Origin: Euborellia annulipes
Lineage: Eukaryota > Arthropoda > Insecta > Dermaptera > Anisolabididae
Assembly (NCBI GenBank): GCA_023213315.1
Contig: JAKCPI010009403.1
Location: forward strand, 62,001 to 126,000
Direction of reading: 5' to 3'
DNA: 64,000 bases
The notes under the pieces were generated by a model that was not told the origin of the DNA, did no database searches, and was given only the letters and a program-made list of their open reading frames with translations. Shown one piece after another: positions 40,501 through 51,858 of this stretch (the first letter of the stretch is position 1; each line of letters begins with the position of its first letter). A program made the position numbers and the translations under genes.

Positions 40501-40977
40501 TCTGGTGTGACTAAGTTGTGTTCTGTGCTTGTCACCCCAGATTTTTTGTTTCGTCACATAGGCCTATTCAGATTCCAACAATACAGCACATTTGAATTCA
40601 AGATATTAAATATATAATCGCCCTCGGGCTTGGTGTAGTTGGTAGCGCCTCCCTTCTATACCAAGGGTCGCGGGTTCGTATTCCAGGCAGTCCAATGATT
40701 ATATTTAAGCCATTTGGATACCAAATGGTCAATGCTGCTACATGGGGAAATATTTATATTTTGTTACCATGGCAACCATTTCTTCTATCTTTCCTATGAA
40801 GCACCAGAGTAAAGTGGTCTTCAAAAGATTTCAAGAAAAAAATGAAAATAAACATTTTAAAGAGCATCTAAAAAATAATTGATTTATAAATTTTAAACAA
40901 AATCGTTGGAGCGAATTTTGAGAAAATCAAAAAAAAAAATTACAATACTTTCTCTTTATATCCTATATGAGAAAGTA
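40501..40977 (+). mobile_element. Family A element, internally deleted, with SINE-1 insert
   Basis: A shortened palindrome (TCTGGTGTGACTAAG…CACCCCAGA), GTTACCATGGCAACC, AAAGAGCATCTAAAAAATAA, then a direct jump to CAATACTTTCTCTTTATA and GAGAAAGTAAAA. The GTACTAGTAC to CATGTCGCG portion is lost. A SINE-1 sits at 40617-40730. Confidence 0.7.
40617..40730 (+). repeat. SINE-1 copy, 3'-truncated
   Basis: GCCCTCGGGCTTGGTGTAGT, TGGTAGCGCC, GGTCGCGGGTTCGTATTCC and ATTTGGATACCAAATGG; the core and tail are missing. Confidence 0.75.
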
Positions 40978-42263
40978 AAAACTGAAAAAGTACATCAGTA
41001 ATATATTAGATTTTTATTCAGGGGCTCACTTCCAATGAGTACATGGATGGCGACCACGAGTTACCCGAGCTAAGGCTGGCATTTCTTCCTTTCCTTTATG
41101 TTAATAAAATCATCACAGTTTAGTCGAAATTAAGAATTTTAATTAATAACAACTGTGAAATTTTTTATTTTGGAAGTTTTTTTTTTTTTTTTTTTTTTAT
41201 TATTATTATTATCAACTAAGTCAGATGTTGCTTCGTTGAGGTCTATATTAAAAAAAAAATAACAGTACAGAACCAGAAAAAAAATCTATAAATATAACAG
41301 GAGATAAAAGAGCAAGCAGGTCGAGAGTTTTATTACGGAAGGAGTCAGATTGAATTTGGGTGGGGCTATTTAGTCATAAGATGCTATATTCTTTTATAAA
41401 GAAGATATAGAACTCAAAAAACATTAACTTTCTTTTGGAACTTGTAGGCCTATTTTTGTTGTCCATCCATAATCGGCTAAAAGTTAGAAATTATTCATAA
41501 AACAGACTAAATTTATTTTAAGACTATTTTCATCATCTTTCTCATTTATTTTTGTCTTTTAACTGAAATTCGGATTTGGATAAGAGAAAGTTGTGTGCAA
41601 TGCGACCAGTCGCACCAGTTTTTTTAATAAAAAATTTTTATTTAAGAATAGTTTTTGGTTTCATATACGTATATGAATGCGAGCATGACTTACCTGAGCT
41701 AAGGCTAGTCTTCTCCCTCCCCCACCAATTATCAAACAATGCGGTTAGTTTTTCTTCCCAGTCGCATTATTTTGCAATTCAGTATTTTTAACAAGGAAAG
41801 AAGAAGTGCATCTTCATTAAAAAATATACCGAAAAAAATTAAATTAAATTCTTTCTCTTCAGTGTCACAACTGACGCTGTGGTTTCTCCTTTCTCTGAGG
41901 TGAGTTTTCGTTTCCTTTCTTAGGAGATGCACCTCAAATAGAGTTAGTTAATTTTTCTCCACAGGGTGGTTTTGAAGCTTGACTGTTTTATTCCTTCAGC
42001 TACTTGCAGTAGCCCCTGTGTATTATTTAATCTTATAATAAATAATAACTAGATCTCCTTGATTATTTTATTCAGTCATCAATCGTATACAATTAGCTAA
42101 GAGGATTTTTATAACAAGTTTCAAGTCCATTTCTTGTTACTTCTTGTTTTGGAGTTTGTTTATTAAATGATTGTTTTAGATTAATAAATCTACGTCTTTT
42201 AGAAGGCGGATTAAATACTTAATACTTAATAAATACTTAATAGAATTAAATTAATATTTTTTT
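40978..42263. other. Repeat scraps and AT-rich spacer
   Basis: Family A scraps lie at 40980-41000 and 41583-41620 (AGAAAGTTGTGTGCAATGCG, CAGTCGCACCAG). The motif GGCGACCACGAGTTACCCGA (41048) and its relative at 41670 match 7852. A T run with ATT repeats is at 41177-41210. No gene. Confidence 0.45.
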
Positions 42264-42530
42264 GACGTGACAACGTCTTACAACGCATGTGTGTATAGTG
42301 GCCGGGTAGGGTGGCATGCACGAAAAAGTTAGCGGCTTGAATATCTCCTCTGTCTTAAGAGGTATAATTATGTTGAATATCCGGTTAGAAAGAATGATTT
42401 TTCAGCTAAAGATTTCACCATTTATTTTTTTCCTATCATTTAATTTTACCGCGCTGCGGTAAATTCTAATTTGAAAGTTTAAACCCCTGTAGATTCAGAA
42501 CGGCTAATCAGATCAGATGTGATGTCATTT
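42264..42530 (+). mobile_element. GACGTGACAACGTC element, truncated solo copy
   Basis: The left end and first 260 bases match the element embedded twice at 21405 and 22958 (GGCATGCACGAAAAAGTT, GCGCTGCGGTAAATTC), with about 10 percent difference. The right end is missing. It shows that the family exists independently of the satellite. Confidence 0.8.
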
Positions 42531-42664
42531 TTTTTTTACACATTGTAGAAAAAAATGCTTTCTCGATTGTAGTATTGATTCTGATAGCTTAATTGAATTT
42601 ATTTGGCTAAATTAATATGAGCATTTGCAAAATTTCGGTGTTGGAAGATAACCAACCCAACTAA

Positions 42665-42903
42665 CAGGACCGGCCTAAAACGCGTGCGACGTGTGCGGTT
42701 TCTCGGAAGCGCCGAAAAGGCCGAAGTTTTTCAAAATTAAAACTAATAAAAAGCTATCTAAGGTCTGCTTTTTACACAAGTTCAGTACATCACACCTATT
42801 AAGGCTTAAAAAAATCAGATACAATATGTTTTACTTAACAACTCTCATTGTAAGGAGCGACAAAATTCATCCTTGCACACACAGCACACTCAGGCCGGCC
42901 CTG
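42665..42903. mobile_element. hAT-like MITE, 239 bp, 8-bp duplication CCAACTAA
   Basis: The ends CAGGACCGGCC and GGCCGGCCCTG are inverse with one mismatch. The flanks at 42657-42664 and 42904-42911 are identical CCAACTAA. The interior is unrelated to the other hAT-like elements here and non-coding. Confidence 0.9.
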
Positions 42904-42911
42904 CCAACTAA

Positions 42912-44010
42912 TCCCTTTAAAAATAAGCAAACGTAAAAAAATATTACTAACGAAAACATCATAATTCGGAATTAGTTCATTTCATTTGTAGAAAAAAAAT
43001 CTTTTTAGAATATTAAAAAGGAATAGAATTAATTTTTGTTCATCATATTGACTTGCTTGATTTCCTTATGCCATAAATAAACATTTTAATACTCCTTTTG
43101 ACAGAATACTCAATTAGACAACATCCCAATTTTTTTTGTTGTCTCCCTCTGATTATAATCTACCGCGGAAGTCATTGAGAGAGGATTAAAGGATTGATTG
43201 GGTCCTCAACTCGAGATCGTTATCCTTTAATATGGGTGTTAATTTTATTATCCTTTAAGGTAGTTATTAATTTTCACGAACATATTTCGCTTGGATTGGT
43301 TTGTTGTTCGTGTTTTTCTTTTCTTTCTTTTTTTTTTTTGTTCTCTCTCTCACTATGCGTAGGCGGAATGTCATGGCGCATTGTCCTCACGCAAAAACCG
43401 TTCGTCCGAGTCACTTAAAAAATTTTTTAACAAAAAACTGCTCAAACGACTCAATGATTGAATAACTGATCTGAATAAGCAAAATTCCTGATAGGATAAC
43501 ACCGCAACAATTAAGTTTTTGTTCCATTTGATTGATTGTTATCATTTCATCATCGCTTTTGTAATACTTGAAAAAATTAATAATTTTTTATTATTAAATT
43601 ATCCGGAAAATTGATTTCTAAAGATTGATTCGCTCTTTATATAAAAATGAAACTTTCATTATTATATTAAGAAGGTAATCTTTTGCAATTGTTATCTTAT
43701 AGAGCAAAATGAATTGGACCCAGGGATTATATCTGATAATTAGCTATTACCTTCATAAAGATTATATAATTAATCTAGAGAGATAATCAATCTCACTTAT
43801 TCACAATTTTCTTAAAACTAGTAAGATAATTTGGAGGAGAGGTGGGAGGTGATGTTCAAATGCATCCTAATATTTTTACTAGAATATTTTATTAAAGCCA
43901 ATAAGCGAGCCCTTCCACATCCCAGGAGCTTCTTTTATTCCTCCTCTCTTCCCCAAACTAAATGATGAATTATTGCTGATAAATCTAAAAATTAGTCCTT
44001 CATAGTATCT
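42912..44010. other. AT-rich spacer, no gene
   Basis: Nothing recognised on either strand. Confidence 0.35.
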
Positions 44011-44286
44011 AGTAAAAATGATTGAAAATGATCGAGGGATCCACAGGCCCGCAGCAGGTCTGCATAGTGAACCTTGAGGGACACACAGGGATATACACGT
44101 CCACACCAGGGATACACAGGTATTCACACGCCCGCACCTGGGACACATTTTTCTTCTGATCACTTTCGATCTTTTGTGTATGTTCCTGGTGTTCGGGCTT
44201 GTGTATCCCTGTGTGTCCCTCAAGGTCCACTATGTAGACCTGCTGCGGGCGTGTGTATCCCACGATCATTTTTAATCATTTTTACT
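44011..44286. mobile_element. GC-rich foldback element, 276 bp
   Basis: Arms of about 100 bases: AGTAAAAATGATTGAAAATG then CCCGCAGCAGGTCT, CCTTGAGGGACACACAGGGA at the left, with the inverse at the right. The loop repeats GGGATACACAGG-like units. Frames open on both strands follow from the symmetry and are not genes. No target duplication was resolved. Confidence 0.75.
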
Positions 44287-45271
44287 CGGGTTGCATTTTA
44301 AAAAATGTTTTGTTTTTTTTAATTAAAGAAGTTAGAGGTAGTTTTGAATAGAAAAAGTAGAATACTATCTTTTTTGTATTTTTTAGGCCTATTTGTAGTA
44401 TGAGCAAACCTTTAGTTAAAGCTTACATATTCATCATTTGTTATTATCTTATTTTATAAAAATAATATTAATGAGTAAACACGAAATAGAAAATGATTAT
44501 TATTTTTTAAATTAATAGACTATGGCAAACAAATTGTGAGGAAAAGAAGAAAGAAAATGGAGCTTTTTCAAGCCAATTAGATTTTTTGAAAGTTTAAAGT
44601 TTCGGTCATATATTGGCATCTTCTTCAGGCTGTAATCAAAAAAGATGATTTCTCATGTGACATAAGATTTACAACTCAAAAAGTTAAATTTTTTTTTCTC
44701 TGAGTTGTAAAATCTTATGCTACAAAAGAAACAATCTTAAGTACTATCAGTAATATAATTGATCTGAAAAAGATCCATTCCATTTCTTTTTCCTCATTAA
44801 TATTTTTATTCCGAGACCATTGTGAACAAAACTCTCAATTAATGATTGGCTGACCTCCCCTCTTATCACATTTTCTGATCTACAGACAGCCACCTGTCTT
44901 TTCGTCAACATTAAAAAGTCAAACTGTCAAAATTAACGAATTATTCCGACCCCTGAAATTCTGGCGCCTGTAGGTACGCCTCACCCAAAACACAGGGCAA
45001 GTTTATTAATATCTTGGCATTTCAATACTTCCTTATTTAGAGTAATTATAAATATTTGTATTTAGAATTCTATTTTCAATACACCCTTTTTCACTCTAGG
45101 GGTGGGCGAGTAGCTCGTTTCCTGTCCAAAGCGATAACATTTATTTAAATTATATTCTAATTGGGAGGGGAAGTAAAGAATTATAGAACTTGTCTACTCA
45201 TATATTGAATAATTTTAATTAATTAATTGGTATCAAATACACTTAAAAATATTTTCTCCTGCTACGTATAA
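44287..45271. other. AT-rich spacer, one hammerhead-like relic
   Basis: On the minus strand at 44600-44640 CCTGAAGAAGATGCC… GACCGAAACTTT has the motif order described at 52148. 44640-44740 is a weak foldback. No gene. Confidence 0.35.
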
Positions 45272-45583
45272 CAGGGGGTATATAAGGAGTGAGGCCGAGC
45301 GGGCCCGGGCCCCCCGAAATTTTTCAATGAAACTCGTATACAAAAAAAAAAATGGAGCGATTTGATTTACGAGGGAAAAATTTACTAAAAAAAAAGGGTA
45401 AAACGGAAAAATTTGGATTAAAAAAATTTTTTTATGAAAATTTGTCTTTGTGAGAGTCTGGGCCCCTCGGGCTCGGATATTCGGTATTTTAAAAATAATT
45501 TTTTTTTGTATGGAGGGCGGGGAATATTTAAAAAAAAAGTCGGGCCTCCCCCCCTCCCCGAAAAAATTCTATATACGCCCCTG
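45272..45583. mobile_element. hAT-like MITE, 312 bp, approximate 8-bp duplication
   Basis: The left end CAGGGGGTATATAAGG and right end TCTATATACGCCCCTG are imperfect inverses. The flanks ACGTATAA and AGATATAA match at 6 of 8. GGGCCCGGGCC and GGGCCCCTCGGGC blocks sit inside. Non-coding. Confidence 0.65.
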
Positions 45584-46439
45584 AGATATAAATCTGAAAT
45601 ATATTTATTTATTTTAAATAAATTCGTCAAGTTAATAGACTAAAATTTAAATAAGTTTTACATCTAGGGAAGCTAACTATTGATATCATGAAGCTTTATT
45701 GTTAGTTCAAGGAATAGCATACCCATCTATTTTTATTACCTGTGAATTGAGAGAAAATAGCCACTATCCTAGACATCGTTTAATAGAAATGTTTTTTTTT
45801 TTTTTTTTTGATAGATATATTAGATGTTTTTATAGTTACATAAATGGAAGACTAAAAAAATTGCCTGTCAAAAATTTTAAGTGAAATTATTTATTTAATA
45901 TTACAATTTCATAATAAATTAGTGATTTGTCGGAAGAGAGATAGTGGGAAACCAGTTTTGGAGTTCACGGTCAGTATAAAACAAATTGGTTTGGAAATAA
46001 ATCACAATAAATTTCTTCACTTTCTCTTTAAAAGAAAGATATCAAGTCAATATTGGAATGAAAAACAAATAGGGAAAAAATTTATTAATTATTCTTTTTA
46101 TGATCGCTCTCTATTAATTAAAAAATAATTATTTTTTCTAGTAGGAAATTTATTTATTATATTTTTGTGTAGGTTTATATGAATAGGTATATTTGAATAA
46201 AAAATCGTTTTTTTAAATAAGAAAACCTTGTGTTTTTTATTTCTTACTTTTTTTTTTTGTTAATTAAATAATATTAATAAATTTACTAGCTGTAACGACC
46301 AGCCTTCAGTATCGGGATTTTTTGTCGCTTTCCAGAATTTTATAAAATGTTTATTAATTTGACTTTTGAATATAGTAAATAAATAAAAGAATGACACTAG
46401 GCTTTTCAATTAAATGATACCTAGCCCTTGGCTCCTAGC
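45584..46439. other. AT-rich spacer, no gene
   Basis: Nothing recognised; a T run at 45793-45809. Confidence 0.35.
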
Positions 46440-46595
46440 ACCTGGTAAAGTTCTTACCTTTTGTGTTAGGAGTCAGGACTTCGTATCCCGACTTATGCAA
46501 CAAAAATTTAATTTGAATTGGCTACCAATCAATTGAAATAAATAGGAACGGAATCTAACTGGTCTTTGATGCCGATAAAGACCTTTAATTAAATT
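46440..46595 (+). repeat. SINE-2 copy, degraded
   Basis: GGAGTCAGGACTTCGTATCCC head, GAATTGGCTACCAATCAATT palindrome, TCTAACTGGTCTTTGATGCC and AAAGACC core. Confidence 0.65.
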
Positions 46596-46857
46596 AAACA
46601 AAAAAAAAAACAAAAAAAACTTTATACCTAATAACAAAGTTTTATCTTCTCTATTCACAACTTGCTTCCATTTATTTCACATTTTTATAAACATTAAAAA
46701 ATAGATATCCCCATTTATAATATATAAATCAAAAAATGACCCCCCCCCCCCCACTCCTCCTTCCGAAAATTGAGCAAATTAATTCTTATGCCTTTATGAA
46801 GTTATATTTTGAATTTAATTAAGAGATAAATCTTAAAGTGTCCACTGCCTACAAACA

Positions 46858-47145
46858 CAAAGTACATCAGTAAATTACTAGTACTTTTGGGCCGATTTTG
46901 TTCGAAAGCTTCGTGTCACGTCCCAGGTGGGTACCTAACTTAAATATAAAATTTCAACCCCTAGCTCTTTTCGTTCTTGAGTTATTTTGTTCACACACAG
47001 TCAGACAGACCATGACGCGAAAACCACATTTTGGGATTCAGGGGACCTTAAAACGTGTATATCCATCAAATCTCGACATCGAATTGAATTCAATACTTTC
47101 TCTCTCTATATATTAACATATATATAGAGGTAAGAGAAAGTAAAA
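46858..47145 (+). repeat. Family A, right half
   Basis: AGTACATCAGTAAATTACTA, AAGCTTCGTGTCACGTCCCA, GACAGACCATGACGCG, CTTAAAACGTGTATATCC and the complete terminal hairpin to GGTAAGAGAAAGTAAAA. Confidence 0.75.
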
Positions 47146-47770
47146 AAATAGATATTTTCCTTGTTAATCGCCTCTCAATGCACTTTTTCAGAGTAAACAA
47201 TTTTAAGTGTTGATATTTATAGTCTTTTCGGCTGCTCTGGCCATCTCTTCATATTAATTTATTTATTCTTGAAAAACTCCATTATCGAGATACATCGATG
47301 TTCTTTCTGGCTAAAGACGACAAGTGTGTTATTGCCGAACAAAACTCTAGCAAGAATAATTCAATTTTTGTTCATTTGACTGTTTACCTAAACCGTGTTA
47401 GACTACGATTATTTTTTTATTTAAACCTACTCTTCAGATCTTATAAGAAAGTTTAATCTTTAGAAATTCCCATTTAAATAATTTGATTAGCGATTTCACC
47501 TATTTATTTGATCTGCCTTTTTGGTGAAAAAGTTTTATTAATCGGTCCAATTATTAGGCGTGAAAAAAAGAACAAAAGTTTTTTAATAGATGAATTGATT
47601 TTAAGATAAATTAACTAGTTGACCTGGCTTACTACGTATTTCATCCTGATCAAAATGTTTAAAAGTAGGCTGATTTTTGATGGGATATCAGTGAGTGAGC
47701 GTATGATAATTATAAAAGATCGGAGATAGACAATAAATCAATTATTTATTAATTTTATAGTTAATTGCTT
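47146..47770. other. AT-rich spacer, no gene
   Basis: A SINE-core scrap at 47221-47245 (AGTCTTTTCGGCTGCTCTGG); nothing else. Confidence 0.35.
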
Positions 47771-47976
47771 AAATTAGGAGAGGACGGGAGCCTTCCCGGG
47801 ACACAGCAGCCAGGTAAAATAAAAAACGTAAAAAATATTTTTGTACTTATTTTTGACAATTATGCTTGCCTTGAAGATAAGTGCGACTAGCACTCGAAAC
47901 GTCGACTACAGAATATAACGTTTTTTATTTTACCTGGCTGCTGTGTCCCGGAAAGGCTCCCGTCCTCTCCTAATTT
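47771..47976. mobile_element. Foldback element with hammerhead-like motif
   Basis: Arms of 58 bases (AAATTAGGAGAGGACGGGAG…) invert almost perfectly. In the loop, 47872-47914 reads CTTGAAGATA, AGTGC-GACTA-GCACT (a perfect 5-bp stem), then CGAAACGTCGAC. Confidence 0.8.
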
Positions 47977-48074
47977 GAATATCTACAGCCATCAAACTCA
48001 ACAATTTATCAATTAATTGTTTAATTTTAATATCATTATAGCCTATTATTAATTGATACAAAATTGATAATTTT

Positions 48075-48690
48075 TATTTTCTCTTGCCTATGTATACATA
48101 TGTAATATATATAGTGAGAGAAAGTATTTGATTCATGTTAAAAATTTGATGTCGAGATTTTGATGGATATAAACGTTTTGAGGTCCCCTGAATCCAAAAA
48201 AGTGGTTTTCGCGACATGCTCTGTCTGTGTGTGTGTCTGTGAACAAAATATCTCAAGAACAAAAAGAGCTATGAATTTGAAATTTTATATTTAAGTTAGG
48301 TACTCCCCTGGAACGTAACACGAAGCTTTTGAACAAAATCAGCCAAAAAGTACTAGTACTTTACTGATGTACTTTTTCAGTTTTTTTTTCGATTTTCTCA
48401 AAATTCGCTCCAACGATTTTGATTAAAATTCAAAAACCAATTATTTTTTTAGATGCTCTTTAAAATGTATATTCTCATTTAGTCCTTGAAATCTTTTGAA
48501 GGACACTTTACTCTTGTACGATAGGAAAAAAATTTTGCCATGTTTATAAATTTTACATCTTGAATTCTAATAATTATATATCGGCGAAAACTAAATATAT
48601 CTCGACACAAAAAAATTTGGTGGGGCAAGCACAGAACACAACTTTCGATTACGGAAGGTAAGAGTGTGCTGTGCGACTAGTCACACCAGA
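48075..48690 (-). mobile_element. Family A element, full length
   Basis: Hairpin end 48075-48128, all landmarks, palindrome 48607-48690. Small deletions are present, including the GTTGCCATGGTAAC region. Confidence 0.8.
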
Positions 48691-50195
48691 TTTTTTATTT
48701 TGTAGACTACTATAGCTCACGATATCACCTTATATTCAATTATTCAATCCTTCGTACTGATATAAGCATAGGTAAATTTTTTTTTTATTCAAATTATTTT
48801 TTATAGCTAATAAAGTTATTTGATTATTAAACAAATACTTAAAATTCCATATCTGAATATTTCAAAAAGAAATTTAAAACCTTTAACCAATTTGGTTTGA
48901 CCATTTAAATTACCTTAAATATTTACAAAAGGTTTAACAAAAATCTTTTAGTATAAAATAAATATATTGGAATATTCATTAGAATAATCTTTGCTTAAGA
49001 GATCATTAATCTATGTACAATCTTTCAAATCTCTTTGTAAAAGGAAAACAAGAATGATTCACCTTTAATAAGGACTAATAAAATATTAATAACTACTATG
49101 CATAGAATAATTTGGCGCCAGGATTATGGGCGCCTTTTCACTTTTATTCAAATGCAATGTCTTTGTGTTATGGCACATACAAGATAAATTTTAAGAGAAA
49201 TATTACCAAGAAAATTTGAATATTTTTGAGTAAATAATTTATTAATTATGCCCCCTTTTAAAGGAGGAATCGTTAACTAAAAAAATGATTTAATCAAACC
49301 AGGATTCTCCTTTCCTTTTCATCCCCGCATCTATCTAAAGCTCTCGATACATACCAGCCAGCATTCACTGAGTTAAACTGAAACCGGCAAAAATTTACCG
49401 GAACCGAATACGTTCCGCTCCTTTAGAATCAAAATATCTCAAGGCACATCATTCATGGATGTTATCTTCCTTGGACTTATTTATATCAATCTTCTATTTT
49501 TTTCATTCATTATTCTTGAACTTTAAATTTTTTAATTTCGTGCTCTTATTAAGTGAAAAATTTTTTAGACTGTTTTGAAACATCTTTTTTTGGCTATTTA
49601 GACCTTATGTATTTCATTGAAAGATAACCAATTTAATTGAAATAAATTTCTATCGCTTGGGTCGGGAAGAACAATCTTAAAACAAGAGGCGAGACTTCTA
49701 CCTCGAGTTAGAGCTGTGAGTCTTGAAATTTTTTTTTTGATTCTACAGTATTTAAAGAATATAGGAAATCCTTTCTTTTAGCATTCTTTTCAATCGAGCA
49801 TATTTCGAAAAAATATAATATTTCATAATAAACATATTTTGTGAGTAATATTAACATTCTTTCTTATAATTTATTAATTAATAATTAATTAATACATCGA
49901 ATTGAGTTTGTTTTAAAATTTTTAGAATATTTGAATCTTCTCGAGGCGAATAAAAATTATTTTTAAATAGGAATTTAAACTTTGATTGGCCTAGTCTTAT
50001 TTAAAAAAAAATTTGACTTCCTATTATTGTAGAACTATATGTAGAAATTCAGTATTTTATTTTTAGGCCTGTAGATTATTTTATAATATTCATAGTACGT
50101 CCTAGGCCTGAGATAGATTCTATTAGAAAAAATAAATTCATTCAAATAGCGTTAAGATTTTAATGCGAGAATAAAATTTTGAATAACAAGTCCCT
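48691..50195. other. AT-rich spacer, no gene
   Basis: A GC-richer patch at 49280-49430 has two very short splice-bounded frames on the minus strand, too small to call. A SINE-2 scrap lies at 49590-49690. Confidence 0.35.
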
Positions 50196-50410
50196 GGGTC
50201 GTAGTGTAGTATAAGAATACTCTCCTCTGCTAGGGGTCAGGGGTTCACTTCCCGTCCCAAGCGACAAAAATTTATTCCATTTGAAGGCGAAATTTTTGCA
50301 AAAAATCCTTTTGAGGAACAAATTCATTCCGCGTAATGGGGAATTTTTTTCCCTTGTTTTCGGGCCTCTAAAATTACGGGCCCTAGGCACGTGCCTTAGT
50401 TCGCCCCTGG
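50196..50410 (+). repeat. SINE-2 head fused to another repeat end
   Basis: GGGTCGTAGTGTAGTATAAG and GGGGTTCACTTCCCGTCCC form a SINE-2 head. The 3' part is replaced by sequence ending TTAGTTCGCCCCTGG, which resembles a hAT-type terminus. Confidence 0.5.
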
Positions 50411-50640
50411 TATGATTTATAAATGAAAAAAAAAGACTTCCCCTCAATCCTTTTATAAAATATAAGGATGAAATGTTTTAATATTATGCCTATAAATAAA
50501 TGTTTTTTTTTTGAAATATTAAACATTTAATAAAATTGATGTTTTTTTTACCAACTTTGATTTCGTTTCTCGTTCTGAGCGATAAATTTATTTTATTAAA
50601 ATTGAGATGTTATTGGGAATATAGAAAATGAAGACAAATG

Positions 50641-50847
50641 AATAAAAATCCGTTTTCTTTATCCAAATATTTCGACTTTTTTTTTTGTTGAGGACGTTTC
50701 GGAAACAACTGCAGACCTTCATCAGTCTTTGATTATATATTTTATTTAGCCTGGCTAATGAACGTCTGCATTTGCAACCGAAACGTCCTTTTCTTTCTGT
50801 AATAAAAGACGAATTATTTGGCTTAAGAAAATGGATTTTTATTATTA
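50641..50847. mobile_element. Foldback element with two inverted hammerhead-like motifs
   Basis: The outer arms AATAAAAATCCGTTTTCTTT and inverse enclose a minus-strand motif (GACTGATGAAGGTC…CCGAAACGTCC, 50692-50727) and a plus-strand motif (GGCTAATGAACGTC…CCGAAACGTCC, 50752-50792). The minus motif keeps the full CTGATGA. Confidence 0.7.
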
Positions 50848-51714
50848 AATTATATTGGCTTCCAATCTAAGTACCAAGTCTAAGAAAGTTATTACCTGTT
50901 AATAAATGCTATTTGCATAGATAATTTATCTTATCGTTAATGTCTATATGAATGCAAATAAGCTTATTCAATAAGTAACAATTTGCTTTATCCTCTCAAA
51001 ATTTACATTTGAAGGAAAATTAAAATAATCGTACGGTCAAATGAATTTATTTTATAAATCTAAGATTAATAATATTAATTAATCACTCACCAAAGATATT
51101 TAATTCGTCTTCACCAAATAAAAGTCACATTATTTATCAAATAAACACTAAAAACTCATTTTTTCATTTTATTTTTAATCACTAAAAAATGAATTAGAAT
51201 TTTTATTATTCTTAGTTTATTCAACTCAAACACATTTTCATTAATAATTATTAATTAAAATAAAATAAACGTAGAGAGCACATATAAATAGAAAAGCGGA
51301 TCACATGTATATTTAACCGAGAGAAGTATCATCAAGAGTTGTTTGCTTTGAAAAGGATCCGAGGCGACTGGAGAAAAAAAAATGTAGGAACCGCAGGCCA
51401 AGGGGGACTTGCCCCTCCAGTCTGTTTACCTCTCCCTCCAGAGAAGGGGTCGGGCCCCTTTTTAAATACATCTTCCCAAATATTCTGATAGAGACGTATA
51501 TGTATAGCAGGTGTCCTTTACCTTTAGATAAACAATCATTAATCAAAAATAGAAACTTGATCTATTGTATTTGGTAATTAGAAATTAGTTGCGATGTTGG
51601 TGGTCGTGCGAAGAACAACGGCATGGCTTACAACAAATGTTTATTTGATAGTAAATCTTGAAAATTTTTAAGGTAGTTAATATTCTATCTTTTAAATACC
51701 TAGCTTATAAAAAA
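50848..51714. other. AT-rich spacer with an unassigned GC-richer patch
   Basis: 51320-51480 is GC-richer (GGGACTTGCCCCTCCAG, GGGTCGGGCCCC). No terminal repeats or splice-supported coding were found. Confidence 0.35.
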
Positions 51715-51850
51715 ATTTCATCCTCCCTTCTAGGGCCAAAGTTCAAGGGTTCGTTTTTCAATTGAATTGGATACCAATTAATTGAAATACAGTAAATAGA
51801 GATGGAGTCTAAATGGCCTCAGATGTCGCACAAGATCTCAAATAAATTTA
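51715..51850 (+). repeat. SINE-2 copy, head degraded
   Basis: AGTTCAAGGGTTCGTTTTTC, AATTGGATACCAATTAATTG palindrome and TCTAAATGGCCTCAGATG core. Confidence 0.65.
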
Positions 51851-51858
51851 AAAAAAAA

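Noticed and set aside
43879..44301. Three overlapping open frames with GYT/HTG-rich peptides
   Set aside because: They arise from the inverted arms and internal repeats of the foldback at 44011-44286; the same peptide appears on both strands.
45418..45643. Open frames on both strands over 45418-45643
   Set aside because: They lie in the non-coding hAT-like element at 45272-45583 and run over its end.
49280..49430. Two very short splice-bounded minus-strand frames (22 and 23 bases)
   Set aside because: Too short to judge without transcript data, and they do not join in phase with called exons.
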